Counted from the first letter of the stretch, positions 42,458-51,321 are shown. The stretch: DNA of 64,000 nt from JAJAZB01 sp965249815 (GCA_965249815.1 CBDFMV010000003.1:4212697-4276696); one strand, 5' to 3'. Notes: a model not told the origin generated them from the sequence alone. Program-made: numbers and translations.

Positions 42458-43930
42458 TTAAAAATTCAGGAAGTTGTAGCTGACCGAGAAGAACAAAGCC
42501 CCAGCCATGACGTCTTTCATGTAGTTCGATTGGGGAACAAGAAACTTCAACTTTGCGTCAGGATTTTGATAGGCTTCCGATAGGCGTTGTACTCGGCCAA
42601 TTTCGACGCCGACCGTCAGCACGACCTTATTCTTATCACCGTAGGCCACACCTCCACCCAACAAAAGGCGAGGTTGTGGATTTTTCTGAACGGTCAATCC
42701 CACCCCCGCCGAGCCGTGCCAGTACCAGTCCCGGCTTCCGCTGAAGTTTTTCCCGGCGTGTACCAACGCCGATACGCCCCACTCACCGCGACGAGCGTTT
42801 TCAGAAATCAAGTCATATGTTGTCGTATCCCGCGCTTTACCGGCAATCGTGACCGATTCGCTTTCCGGCTTGGGGGTGTATACTTCATTTTTCAGCGAAC
42901 TGTAAAAAAAGCCCGTACTGAATCCATAAAAAGGTTGGGTGGGCAGGCGTAACCGCAGAAAGGTTTGGTAGCCCGACAACGCCGTTCCAGCCGCGGGTTT
43001 AAAGGTCAGCGCAATTGTGGTCAACGGATCGTTAATCTCAAACGGAGCGGTTCGGAAGGTAAAATCCGTGTCCGCAATGTTGAGCAACTGCTCTTTCAGG
43101 GTCGAAGCGCGGGTAAATAGGTCTTTTTCGAAGGCATCTATCCGCTTCTTCTCTTCTTCCATGTAACTATTCATCAGCGCGTGGAGGTCTTTCAATTTTT
43201 CGTCGGCTTCGATGGTCGCTTTACATCCGGCGATGCGCAGTTGATAGGTTCTAAAATCAGCACTCACCGTTGCATTCAACGCTCGGTTACGCGAGGCATA
43301 TCCTCCGGCACCCACTAAATCGGTGTCAATTTGAGCCGTGGTCCGCATTGCATCGTTCAGAGTAAGCTTGGCGGCATCGATGTTCCAGAGTTTCTTGAGT
43401 AACGCAGGACTGGAGTTCTCAAAAAGGTACTGGTTTACTTCATCGTTTAACTTAACGATTTCGGTTGTGTGCGCGGAGAATGCTGCGCTAAGGTCCGTAA
43501 TTGCTTTGTCCACTTTTCCTGGGCACAGTGGAGAAGGAGCAGGCGTTGTCCCTGACCAATTAGCCGTATACACCACCCCACTCGAAGGAGGAGCAGGAGC
43601 CAGGCCAATGATCTTCTCGGCCAGGGCGGCAAGTTTGTCTGCCGCAAAAAAGCTGCCAAGCAAGGCAGGTGGGGTACCCACGGATAGGGCGGAGTCTTTG
43701 TTAGAGAAGCTTACGCCAAACACATGCGGGTTGAGGTTGATCACTTCCAACTGAATCCAGTCCGTCGCTTTCAGTGTTCTATCGTTGGGCAAAATGGCAC
43801 CTCCGGTTGTGTTGAAGGTTTTTGTTGAGAAATCGAACCGAATTCGTTTTGGGCTATCCGGCCCCTGCCCAAAGGTCGTTGCGGATGCGGCAAGTAGGGT
43901 GCATAAGAAGTAAATGGACAAACGGTTCAT
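42458..43930 (-). CDS. Secreted protein with probable outer-membrane beta-barrel end, unrecognised
   Basis: The 490-residue protein has a clear signal peptide (MNRLSIYFLCTLLAASATTFG). Its first part has beta-type sequence (residues 25-80), the middle is helical and partly coiled coil (about 135-270, LHALMNSYMEEEKKRIDAFE), and the last 170 residues alternate hydrophobic and polar residues with Gly/aromatics, ending FFSVSYNFLNF. The terminal aromatic residue and strands such as WYWHGSAGVGLTVQK and LLLGGGVAYGDKNKVVLTV are what outer-membrane barrels show. No family was recognised. Its composition is slightly less GC-rich than its neighbours. It is a lone gene. Confidence 0.7.
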   Translation of the reverse strand: MNRLSIYFLCTLLAASATTFGQGPDSPKRIRFDFSTKTFNTTGGAILPNDRTLKATDWIQLEVINLNPHVFGVSFSNKDSALSVGTPPALLGSFFAADKLAALAEKIIGLAPAPPSSGVVYTANWSGTTPAPSPLCPGKVDKAITDLSAAFSAHTTEIVKLNDEVNQYLFENSSPALLKKLWNIDAAKLTLNDAMRTTAQIDTDLVGAGGYASRNRALNATVSADFRTYQLRIAGCKATIEADEKLKDLHALMNSYMEEEKKRIDAFEKDLFTRASTLKEQLLNIADTDFTFRTAPFEINDPLTTIALTFKPAAGTALSGYQTFLRLRLPTQPFYGFSTGFFYSSLKNEVYTPKPESESVTIAGKARDTTTYDLISENARRGEWGVSALVHAGKNFSGSRDWYWHGSAGVGLTVQKNPQPRLLLGGGVAYGDKNKVVLTVGVEIGRVQRLSEAYQNPDAKLKFLVPQSNYMKDVMAGALFFSVSYNFLNF

Positions 43931-44187
43931 GGCAGTAGAGGGATTTGTTTTTCGTCCCGAAACTGCACAGCCTCAGTCACTTCCCCAAACTCAATCCCCA
44001 AATACGGGGAAAATACCCCCTCACCCACCGGGAAAACACGGGATGAACCGCCTGAGTTACCCCGATTCCCGCCACCGACGTTTGATTTCAAGGCATACCG
44101 GTTGCCCGCACGTAAAAATTCAGTAGGAAATCAGTTAATTGACGGGGTAGCCTGGTTTATCAAAACAGATTCCCCCGCACCCGCTTC

Positions 44188-45570
44188 ATGCTCCTTGTCA
44201 ACGAAACCCTCCAACCCACCGACCTTACCGAAAAACTCGCCCGCTTCTGGCAACTTTCCGGCCAGAAAATAGCCCTGATCGAAGCTGGGTACGACGCCAC
44301 GAACGGCTCGCCCGTTTTCACCGCCGCGGGGAAGTACACCACCCGGGGCTGGACGGAATGGACGCAGGGATTCCAGTTTGGGTCAGCGATTTTGCAGTTC
44401 GACGCCACGGGCGACGAGGAGTTTTTAGACTTGGGAAAACGGAAGACGCTGGCGGTCATGGCTCCGCACGTCAGCCACGTGGGCGTGCACGACCACGGGT
44501 TCAACAACGTGAGCACCTACGGCAACCTGCTCCGGCTGATGCGGGAGGGCAAAACGCCCCACGATGACTACGAAGCGCATTTTTACGAACTGGCCCTGAA
44601 AATCTCCGGGGCCGTGCAGGCCAGCCGGTGGACCAACACCCAAACAGGAGGCTTCATCCATTCCTTCAACGGCCCGCACTCCCTGTTTGTCGATACGATT
44701 CGTTCCTGCCGGGCGCTGGCCGTCAGCCACGGCCTGGGGCACGTGTTTCAGGGCGAAGGCGACGCCAAAATCAACCTCCTCGAACGGGCCTTGCTCCACC
44801 TTCGCGCCACGGCGGCGTACTCCGTTTTTTACGGCGAAGGCCGCGACCGCTACGACGAATGGGGCCGCACCGCCCACGAGAGCATTTTCAACGTCACCGA
44901 CGGGGCCTTCCGCTGCCCCGGCACCCAGCAGGGTTACAGCGGCTTCAGCACCTGGACGCGCGGCTTGGCTTGGGCCATGTGTGGGTTTGCCGAACACCTT
45001 GAATGGCTCGAAACCGTTGCTGACGACGAATTGACGCCCTTCGGCGGGCGCGAAACCCTCGCTGGTTTCATGGAAAAAGCCGCCCGCGCCACCTGCGATT
45101 TTTTTATCCAAAACTCGCCCACCGACGGCATTCCGTACTGGGACACGGGCGCGCCCAACCTGCACCGCCTCGGCGAGTACCTCGACCAACCCGCCGACCC
45201 GTACAACGACTTCGAACCCGTCGATGCCTCGGCGGCGGCCATCGGCTGCCAGGGGTTGCTCCGGCTTGGCCGGTACCTGACTGAAAAAGGCAACGCTGAC
45301 GGGAACCACTACACGCAGGCGGGCCTGACCGTGCTGAACCGGCTTTTGGAAGAACCCTACCTCAGCACCAACCCGGCCCACCAGGGCCTGCTGCTCCACT
45401 CGATTTACCACCAGCCCAACGGCTGGGATTTTGTGCCACCAGGCAGTAAAATCGCCAACGGCGAGTCGAGCATGTGGGGCGATTACCACCTGCGCGAGGC
45501 GGCACTCTACGTGCAGCGCCTGGCCCGCCACGAACGGTACTACACCTTTTTCAACGGCCTGCCCCGATGA
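44188..45570 (+). CDS. Glycoside hydrolase family 88 (unsaturated glucuronyl hydrolase-like)
   Basis: The 460-residue (alpha/alpha)6-barrel enzyme resembles GH88. The two aspartates corresponding to those of the Bacillus unsaturated glucuronyl hydrolase are visible at D102 (VGVHDHGFNN) and D169 (SLFVDTIRS), along with GYSGFSTWTRGLAWAMCGF near 250 and DASAAAIGCQGLLRLGRYL. It should release 4-deoxy unsaturated uronic acid from oligosaccharides made by polysaccharide lyases. There is no signal peptide, so it is probably cytoplasmic and acts on imported disaccharides. It is the first gene of an operon: its TGA overlaps the ATG of the flavin oxidoreductase. Confidence 0.88.
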   Translation: MLLVNETLQPTDLTEKLARFWQLSGQKIALIEAGYDATNGSPVFTAAGKYTTRGWTEWTQGFQFGSAILQFDATGDEEFLDLGKRKTLAVMAPHVSHVGVHDHGFNNVSTYGNLLRLMREGKTPHDDYEAHFYELALKISGAVQASRWTNTQTGGFIHSFNGPHSLFVDTIRSCRALAVSHGLGHVFQGEGDAKINLLERALLHLRATAAYSVFYGEGRDRYDEWGRTAHESIFNVTDGAFRCPGTQQGYSGFSTWTRGLAWAMCGFAEHLEWLETVADDELTPFGGRETLAGFMEKAARATCDFFIQNSPTDGIPYWDTGAPNLHRLGEYLDQPADPYNDFEPVDASAAAIGCQGLLRLGRYLTEKGNADGNHYTQAGLTVLNRLLEEPYLSTNPAHQGLLLHSIYHQPNGWDFVPPGSKIANGESSMWGDYHLREAALYVQRLARHERYYTFFNGLPR

Positions 45571-47012
45571 GCGAAAAAGCCAAACCCCGCTACCCGCGCA
45601 TGGCCCAGCTCAAAACGGCGGGCGACCTGCGCAGCTACCTGCAAGCCAATGCCATCGACCTGCCCTTCGACAACGAACTCCTGCCCCCCGGCGAAAGCCC
45701 GTTCGGCCAGCCGATTGTACTGAAATCGGGCAAAACCGTGGGCAACCGCCTCTGCATTCTGCCGATGGAAGGCTGGGACGGGACGCTGGACGGGCACCCG
45801 ACGGAAGCTACCCGCGCCCGCTGGAAGAAATTCGCCGTCAGCGGGGCCAAACTCCTCTTCGGCTGCGAAGCCGTAGCGGTATGTCATTCGGGGAAAGCCA
45901 ACCCAAACCAGTTGGTGCTCAACGCCGAGACGTTCCCCGATTTTGTCGAACTGAGAAATCTGATTCTACGCGAACACGCCGCCGCCTTCGGCAGCACCGA
46001 CGGGCTGGTGATTGGCCTGCAACTGACGCACTCGGGCCGGTTCTGCAAACCCCAAAGCCACAGCCGGTTCGAGTCGAAAATCGTGTACACCCATCCGTTT
46101 CTGAACCAACGGTTCGGCTTGCCCGACGACTACCCCCTGCTGACTGACGAGGCCATCGACGGCATCATCGAACGGTACGTCGAGGCCGCCGTTTTGGCGC
46201 AAAAAGCCGGGTTCGACTTCGTGGACGTGAAACACTGCCACGGCTACCTCGGCCACGAATTCCTGAGCGCGGTACACCGCCCCGGCCGCTACGGCGGTTC
46301 GATGGAAAACCGGACGCGCTACCTGCGCGCCATCGCGACGGGCATCCAACACGCCGCGCCGGGGCTTGAAATCGCCCTTCGTCTGAGCGCTTTTGATTTC
46401 CTGCCCTTCAAAAAAGGCCCCGACGGCGTGGGCATTCCCGAACCCGCCGCTTCATACCCGTACGCCTTCGGCGGACAGCCCAACGGCCTGGGCATCGACC
46501 TGACGGAAACCAAAGCGGTGCTGGCGCTGGCCCAATCGCTGGGCATTCAGTTGGTGTGCGTCACGGGCGGCAGTCCGTACTACAACCCGCACCTGATGCG
46601 CCCGGCGCTGTTCCCGCCCTCCGACGGCTACCTGCCGCCCGAAGACCCGCTGCTGGGCGTGAAGCGACAACTCGACGTAACCGCCGAACTCAAACGGGCG
46701 TTTCCCGACCTCGTGCTCATCGGCTCGGGCTACTCGTACCTGCAGGAATGGCTGCCTCACGTAGCCCAGTACACGTTGCGGACCGGCAGGACCGACAGCG
46801 TGGGCTTCGGGCGGATGGTCCTCTCCTACCCGACGATGCCCGCCGATATGCTGGCGGGCCGGTCGCTGGTGCGCAACCAGATTTGCCGGACGTTCTCCGA
46901 CTGCACCACGGCCCCGCGCAACGGGCTGATTTCAGGGTGTTACCCGCTGGATGTGCTGTACAAAAAACGGCCGGAAGCCGAGCAACTGAAACGCATCAAG
47001 GATTCATTGTGA
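45567..47012 (+). CDS. NADH:flavin oxidoreductase (Old Yellow Enzyme family)
   Basis: The 481-residue TIM-barrel flavoprotein shows LCILPMEGWDGTLDGHPTEA (FMN-binding N-terminus), LVIGLQLTHSGRF near 140, and FVDVKHCHGYLGHEFLSAVH with the paired His/His-type active-site region. RPGRYGGSMENRTRYL follows, the OYE/2,4-dienoyl-CoA-reductase signature. Family enzymes reduce activated C=C bonds. An unusual N-terminus of about 40 residues precedes the domain. ATG at 45567 overlaps the GH88 stop (ATGA), and the end overlaps the next gene (GTGA). In this operon it may reduce an unsaturated uronate product (inference); that chemistry is not established for the family. Confidence 0.88.
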   Translation: MSEKAKPRYPRMAQLKTAGDLRSYLQANAIDLPFDNELLPPGESPFGQPIVLKSGKTVGNRLCILPMEGWDGTLDGHPTEATRARWKKFAVSGAKLLFGCEAVAVCHSGKANPNQLVLNAETFPDFVELRNLILREHAAAFGSTDGLVIGLQLTHSGRFCKPQSHSRFESKIVYTHPFLNQRFGLPDDYPLLTDEAIDGIIERYVEAAVLAQKAGFDFVDVKHCHGYLGHEFLSAVHRPGRYGGSMENRTRYLRAIATGIQHAAPGLEIALRLSAFDFLPFKKGPDGVGIPEPAASYPYAFGGQPNGLGIDLTETKAVLALAQSLGIQLVCVTGGSPYYNPHLMRPALFPPSDGYLPPEDPLLGVKRQLDVTAELKRAFPDLVLIGSGYSYLQEWLPHVAQYTLRTGRTDSVGFGRMVLSYPTMPADMLAGRSLVRNQICRTFSDCTTAPRNGLISGCYPLDVLYKKRPEAEQLKRIKDSL

Positions 47013-47779
47013 AAAAAATAGCGCTCGTCACCGGCGGGAGCCGGGGCATTGGTTACGGCATTGCCAAATACCTCGCCAACGCCGGTTTCGACCTGGCCAT
47101 CAACGGTTTGCGGCCCGAATCCGTCGTCGGCGATGCGCTCGATGGCCTGCGAAACCTCGGCGCAGCGGTGATTTACTGCCCCGGCGACGTGGCTGTCGGC
47201 GAAGCGCGGGCGGCCCTGCTGGAGCGGGTAAAATCGCACTTCGGGCGGCTCAACGTGCTGGTCAACAACGCGGGCGTGGCCCCCAACGAACGCCGCGACA
47301 TCCTGGAAGCGACCGAGGAGAGTTTCGACCACGTGCTTTCGACCAACCTGCGCGGGCCTTATTTCCTGACCCAGGCGGCGGCAAACTGGCTGGTTTCTCA
47401 GAAACGGGAAAATCCTGATTTTGAGGGCTGCATCGTCACGGTTTCGTCGATTTCGGCGACGGTGGCGTCGGTCAACCGGGGCGACTACTGCGTGTCGAAA
47501 GCCGGGCTGAACATGATGACCCAGTTGTTCGCCGCCCGGCTGGGCGAATTTGACATTCCCGTGTACGAAGTCCGGCCGGGCGTCATCAAAACCGACATGA
47601 CGGCGGGCGTGACCGACAAATACGACCGGCTCATCGCCGACGGCCTGACCGTGCAACCGCGTTGGGGCCTGCCCGACGACGTGGGCCGGGCCGTGGCCGC
47701 GCTGGCCCGGGGCGATTTCCCCTACTCCACCGGGCAGGTAATTCTGGTGGACGGCGGGCTGACGCTGGGTAGGCTTTAG
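47009..47779 (+). CDS. Short-chain dehydrogenase/reductase (FabG-like)
   Basis: The 256-residue classical SDR has coenzyme motif VTGGSRGIGYGIAKYLA at residue 7, LVNNAGVAPNERRDI near 83, catalytic Ser in VTVSSISATVASVN, and Y-x3-K in YCVSKAGLNMMTQLF. The C-terminus VRPGVIKTDMTAG and GQVILVDGGLTLGRL is typical of 3-ketoacyl-ACP reductase-like SDRs. Start is the GTG at 47009 overlapping the upstream stop. Given the GH88 and OYE neighbours, it probably acts on a sugar-derived ketone or alcohol rather than in fatty-acid synthesis. Confidence 0.9.
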   Translation: MKKIALVTGGSRGIGYGIAKYLANAGFDLAINGLRPESVVGDALDGLRNLGAAVIYCPGDVAVGEARAALLERVKSHFGRLNVLVNNAGVAPNERRDILEATEESFDHVLSTNLRGPYFLTQAAANWLVSQKRENPDFEGCIVTVSSISATVASVNRGDYCVSKAGLNMMTQLFAARLGEFDIPVYEVRPGVIKTDMTAGVTDKYDRLIADGLTVQPRWGLPDDVGRAVAALARGDFPYSTGQVILVDGGLTLGRL

Positions 47780-47817
47780 TTTAAGTTTATAAAAATCAGA
47801 ATGTTCAATTTTGCTTA

Positions 47818-47925
47818 GAGCCTATCCTCAACTACCCCCAACCCCCTCAAGGGGCCTTCATGCCTGGAATTCCATCCGTGAAAAAAGCCCCCTTGAGGGG
47901 GTTGGGGGTAGTTGAGGATAGGCTC
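47818..47925. repeat. Long inverted repeat with CCCCCAACCCCCTCAAGGGG core
   Basis: Arms of about 38 bases (47818-47855 and 47887-47925) are near-perfect reverse complements around a 31-base loop. The sequence family (GAGGGGGTTGGGGG) is a common interspersed element in Bacteroidota. It lies between the SDR and MFS genes and may attenuate transcription into the transporter. A fragment of the same motif is at 51273-51292. Confidence 0.75.
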
Positions 47926-47972
47926 TTCATGTATTTCTTTCAGATCGAACATCGAGCATTCCCCAACACCCC

Positions 47973-49211
47973 ATGCCCGACCACGCTTCCCTCCGCCGCC
48001 AGCTCCTGAGCCTCCCCGTCTTCGTGGCGGCGCTGGGTTACCTCGTTGACATGTACGACCTGTTCCTGTTCAGCGTCGTGCGGGTGCCGAGCCTGAAGGC
48101 CCTCGGGCGGACGGGCGACGAATTGCTCAGCGACGGAATTTTTCTGCTCAACCTTCAAATGGCCGGGATGCTCGTCGGTGGCGTGTTCTGGGGCGTGCTG
48201 GGTGACAAGCGGGGGCGGCTATCGGTGCTGTTCGGCTCAATTCTGATTTATTCGCTGGCCAACCTCGCCAACGGGCTGGTCACCTCCGTGCCGCAGTACG
48301 CGTTGCTGCGTTTCGTCGCGGGGCTGGGCCTGGCGGGCGAACTCGGCGCGGGCATCACGCTCGTGACAGAGATTTTACCAACCAACATTCGGGGCTACGG
48401 CACCACGCTGGTGGCTACGATGGGCGTACTCGGGGCGATTCTGGCGTATTTCGTGGCCGACTGGTTCGACTGGCGCACGGCGTACTTCATCGGCGGCGGG
48501 CTGGGCTTGTTGCTGCTCGGGCTACGCTTCAACGTGTTCGAGTCGGGCGTCTTCGTCAAGCTAAAAACGCAGGCCGTTCAGCGGGGAAACCTCAGCCTGT
48601 TGTTCGGCAACAAGGCCCGCGTCGTCAAGTACGTTCAGTGCATCCTGGTGGGGTTGCCTATTTGGTTCGTGGTGGGGATTCTGATCACGTTTTCGCCCGA
48701 AGTCGGGAAGGCCCTCGGCGTGGCCGAACCCGTGCAGGCGGGCAAAGCGGTGTTCTTCGCCTTTTCGGGGCAGGTTTTGGGCGACCTCGTCAGCGGGTTT
48801 CTGAGCCAGGCCGTGCAAAGTCGCAAGCGCGTGATTCGCGGATTTATTCTGCTTTCGCTGGGCTGGGTAGTTGTGTATTTGCTCGTGCCCGTCCGCGACG
48901 TGACGCTGTTTTACGCCGTGTGCGCCTGCCTCGGCTTTGCCAACGGCTACTGGACGCTCTTCATTACCATCGCCGCCGAACTCTTCGGCACCAACCTGCG
49001 GGCCACCGTGGCCACGACCGTCCCCAATTTCGTGCGCGGGGCGGTCATTCCGCTGACGGGGCTGTTTGGTCTGCTCAAACCGCACGTGGGCACGGTGTAC
49101 GCGGCGCTCGTGATTGGGGTGCTGACCGTGGGTTCTGCCCTGCTGGCGCTGCATTTCCTGGAAGAAACCTTCCGGAAGGAACTGAACTACGTTGAAAACG
49201 AAAAGACCTGA
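47973..49211 (+). CDS. MFS transporter
   Basis: The 412-residue protein has twelve predicted membrane helices and the major-facilitator loop signature VFWGVLGDKRGRLSVLFGS between helices 2 and 3. A sugar/acid-type motif (LRFVAGLGLAGELGAGITLV) is in helix 4, and GYGTTLVATMGVLGAILAYF in helix 5. The central loop is short. It resembles sugar and organic-acid porters (SP/AAHS-like group). Placed directly after the GH88-OYE-SDR operon on the same strand, it is the likely uptake system for the substrate or product. The stop codon lies inside the palindrome at 49204-49236. Confidence 0.88.
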   Translation: MPDHASLRRQLLSLPVFVAALGYLVDMYDLFLFSVVRVPSLKALGRTGDELLSDGIFLLNLQMAGMLVGGVFWGVLGDKRGRLSVLFGSILIYSLANLANGLVTSVPQYALLRFVAGLGLAGELGAGITLVTEILPTNIRGYGTTLVATMGVLGAILAYFVADWFDWRTAYFIGGGLGLLLLGLRFNVFESGVFVKLKTQAVQRGNLSLLFGNKARVVKYVQCILVGLPIWFVVGILITFSPEVGKALGVAEPVQAGKAVFFAFSGQVLGDLVSGFLSQAVQSRKRVIRGFILLSLGWVVVYLLVPVRDVTLFYAVCACLGFANGYWTLFITIAAELFGTNLRATVATTVPNFVRGAVIPLTGLFGLLKPHVGTVYAALVIGVLTVGSALLALHFLEETFRKELNYVENEKT

Positions 49212-49236
49212 CAGGTTTTGAAAACCTGTCAGGTCT
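49204..49236. terminator. Perfect 16-bp palindrome at MFS stop codon
   Basis: AGACCTGACAGGTTTT (49204-49219) and its reverse complement (to 49236) form a full hairpin that contains the MFS stop TGA. It lies between convergent genes and is a known type of repeated palindrome in Cytophagales; it probably serves as terminator for both. Confidence 0.65.
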
Positions 49237-49254
49237 GGTCTGAAGCCACGCAGT

Positions 49255-49971
49255 TTACATCGTGCCCACCGTCGCGCCGTGGTTTTCCATCACGCTGGCG
49301 AAGCGGTTGAGGTCGTCGGTGACCATCTGGCGGAACTTGTCGTTGAAAAGCCCGGCCACTGCGTCGCCGAGTTTGCCGGCGGGCGGGTTGTAGCGAATCG
49401 TGGCCTGCACGAGCGTCTGGCCGTCGGGGGTTTCGCTGAAGCGCACCTCGCCGGAGTTGTCCACCGTGGCCCCTTCGACCGAATGCCAGGCAATGCGCTC
49501 GTTTTCGACTTCTTCGGTGATTTCGGCGTCCCACTGCACGGTCGGCAGCCCGGCGGGAATTTTAGCCACCCAGTGGGAACGTTTCTCGTCAAGTTGGGTA
49601 ACCGATTCGAGGTGCTGCATGAACCGGGGTAGGTTTTCCAACTGCCGCCAGTACTGGTACACCTCGTGGCGCGAGCGGGCGACGGTCTCACTGGCGTTGA
49701 TTTCGAGCGGTTCGGCACCGGGCATCGCCTCGTCGGCGTTTTTCACAAGACCCTGAAAATCAGGCCATGCACCCGTAGCAGCCCGGTAAATGAGCGCACC
49801 GCCACCCAGCGCGAGCAGGAAGCGGGTGAGCGTGGGGCGTTGCAGGGCAAGGTACACGAGGGTCGCGCCGCCGAGGCCCGTCAGGATGCGTTCGTTTTGC
49901 TCGGGCGACGTGTTTTCCGTAAAGCGCTCCACGAGTTCGTTGGCTTGTTGGGAAAGGGGTTGGTTTTCCAT
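49255..49971 (-). CDS. SRPBCC-fold (polyketide cyclase/dehydrase-like) membrane protein
   Basis: The 238-residue protein starts at ATG 49971 (MENQPLSQQANEL). Residues about 28-75 hold two hydrophobic helices similar to DUF2892 (GLGGATLVYLALQRP and LLALGGGALIYRAATG). A SRPBCC/START-like domain follows (about 92-225: INASETVARSRHEVYQYWRQ, LENLPRFMQHLESV, and VRFSETPDGQTLVQATIRY). Proteins of this layout are common in Bacteroidota, often near stress genes; ligand and function are unknown. A longer frame to 50151 was not used because it passes through intergenic repeat sequence. Confidence 0.82.
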   Translation of the reverse strand: MENQPLSQQANELVERFTENTSPEQNERILTGLGGATLVYLALQRPTLTRFLLALGGGALIYRAATGAWPDFQGLVKNADEAMPGAEPLEINASETVARSRHEVYQYWRQLENLPRFMQHLESVTQLDEKRSHWVAKIPAGLPTVQWDAEITEEVENERIAWHSVEGATVDNSGEVRFSETPDGQTLVQATIRYNPPAGKLGDAVAGLFNDKFRQMVTDDLNRFASVMENHGATVGTM

Positions 49972-50090
49972 TGTGAAGTGACGTTGAATTTGTTTCGCCC
50001 AGGGAATAAAAAAAGCGGGCCAACGGTTGAGAGAGGGAGGGAGACAAGCAAAGAAGCCGTTTAGAATTTCAACTTCGGTGAGTAAAAAGT

Positions 50091-50240
50091 TGTCACGCTG
50101 AGCTTGTCGAAGCGCGGCGTTGGGGATGAAAGTGCCTCCAACCACACACACCGCGCTTCGACAAGCTCAGCGTGACATTTTCAAACAACCGATTTTACGC
50201 CCTGTCACGCTGAGCTTGTCCGGGACGCGTAGTCGAAGCG
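50091..50240. repeat. Interspersed GTCACGCTGAGCTTGTC repeats
   Basis: Three copies: 50091-50117 (direct), 50151-50177 (inverted; the first two form a 27-base hairpin stem), and 50203-50240 (direct, with the 12-base insert CGGGACGCGTAG). This sequence is a REP-like element that is widespread in Bacteroidota. The third copy ends exactly at the GIY-YIG stop codon. Confidence 0.8.
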
Positions 50241-50555
50241 CTACGCAGTTGCTCCGGCAGAGTCTTCCGTCGAAGAGGATTGCCGGTTTCGCGACAGCGT
50301 CGGCAGGTCGTTCCAGCGGCCCTCGATGATGGCCAACTTTTTCTTCCTCGACCAGCCCTTCAGTTGTTTTTCAAGCGCAATCGCCTGCAACTCACCGGGG
50401 CATTCCTGCACGAAACGAAGCGTAACCGGGCGGCGGTTGCAGGTGTAGCTACCAGCGTCCTGGCCTAAGTTGTGTTCATGAACACGCCGCTCCACGTTGT
50501 TGGTCACGCCGGTGTAATACGAGTTATCGCTGCATTCGACGATGTACACGTACAT
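50241..50555 (-). CDS. GIY-YIG nuclease superfamily protein
   Basis: The 104-residue single-domain protein has YVYIVECSDNSYYTGVTNN (GIY-YIG motif as YIV..YTG), VERRVHEHNLG with the catalytic Arg, and FVQECPGELQAIALEKQLKG with the metal-binding Glu, then WSRKKKLAIIEG. It is of the small UPF0213-like type. Such proteins may nick DNA or act in repair or mobile-element biology; here the function is unknown. ATG at 50555 was chosen; a GTG three codons upstream (50564) is also possible. The gene sits between same-orientation copies of an interspersed repeat. Confidence 0.88.
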   Translation of the reverse strand: MYVYIVECSDNSYYTGVTNNVERRVHEHNLGQDAGSYTCNRRPVTLRFVQECPGELQAIALEKQLKGWSRKKKLAIIEGRWNDLPTLSRNRQSSSTEDSAGATA

Positions 50556-50594
50556 GGGTTTCACGGGTGAGGATTTGATGAAGAAGCAATCGTA

Positions 50595-50633
50595 TCACGC
50601 TGAGCCTGTCCGGGACGCGTAGTCGAAGCGCGG
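50595..50633 (+). repeat. Fourth repeat copy, insert-bearing variant
   Basis: Same sequence family and same orientation as 50203-50240, including the 12-base CGGGACGCGTAG insert. The two variants bracket the GIY-YIG gene as direct repeats. Confidence 0.8.
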
Positions 50634-50745
50634 CGTGACCGCCTTTTTTTCCAAAATGAACTGCCAAACGTGTTCGTCAGGATGGGTGGTTGCTACCCAA
50701 AACCGCCCGGTCCACCAACACTGATATGGGCACGGCGCCCCGCGT

Positions 50746-51150
50746 TTACCGCACCACGATGCTGTCGCCCAGCAGCGCCGACACCTCGCCCACGATTTCC
50801 TCAAACGAGTTGGGTTTGGTGATGAATTGCCACGCCCCCAACTGCCGGGTTTCGGTCCGGTCTTCTTCCAGTTTCGAGGTGGTATAAATCACGACCGGAA
50901 TCAGGCACAGCCGGTCGATTTGTTTGACTTTCGCCAAAAACGTTTTGCCGTTCATGCGGGGCATGTTGAGGTCCAGGAAAATCAGGTCGGGCAGCAGGCC
51001 GTCCGCCCCGTGGAGCAGCCGCAGTGCCTCTTCGCCGTTGCCCGCGCTCAGGCAGCGCACCGAACCGTCGAGGTCGCGGATGGCTTCCTGCAAAAGCTCC
51101 TGGTCGTCGGCGTCATCGTCCACGATTAAGATGGTGGTGATCTTGCTCAT
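50746..51150 (-). CDS. Single-domain response regulator (CheY-like)
   Basis: The 134-residue receiver has ILIVDDDADDQELLQEAI, phosphoacceptor Asp in LIFLDLNMPRMNGKTFLAKV, Thr in VVIYTTSKLEED and Lys in FITKPNSFEEIV. The spacing of residues after the phosphoacceptor is typical of Rcp1-like receivers that partner with PAS/bacteriophytochrome or fused kinases. It is divergent from the CheB-CheR-kinase fusion, the likely phosphodonor. ATG at 51150 was chosen; upstream sequence to 51219 gives no family match. Confidence 0.88.
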   Translation of the reverse strand: MSKITTILIVDDDADDQELLQEAIRDLDGSVRCLSAGNGEEALRLLHGADGLLPDLIFLDLNMPRMNGKTFLAKVKQIDRLCLIPVVIYTTSKLEEDRTETRQLGAWQFITKPNSFEEIVGEVSALLGDSIVVR

Positions 51151-51321
51151 GTTCGTGGGGCACGGTGTTTTTAAGGCGTAGGTGGTTGAAAAGCAGAGCC
51201 GAAGATACACTTTCTTCAAGGGGTATTCTTACATTCACCAAAAGTATCGAACCGTTTTTCAGTTTTCCACCATCGAGGGGGGGTTGGGGGTCAAGTATCT
51301 TTTTTTCAATCAGTTATCTTC

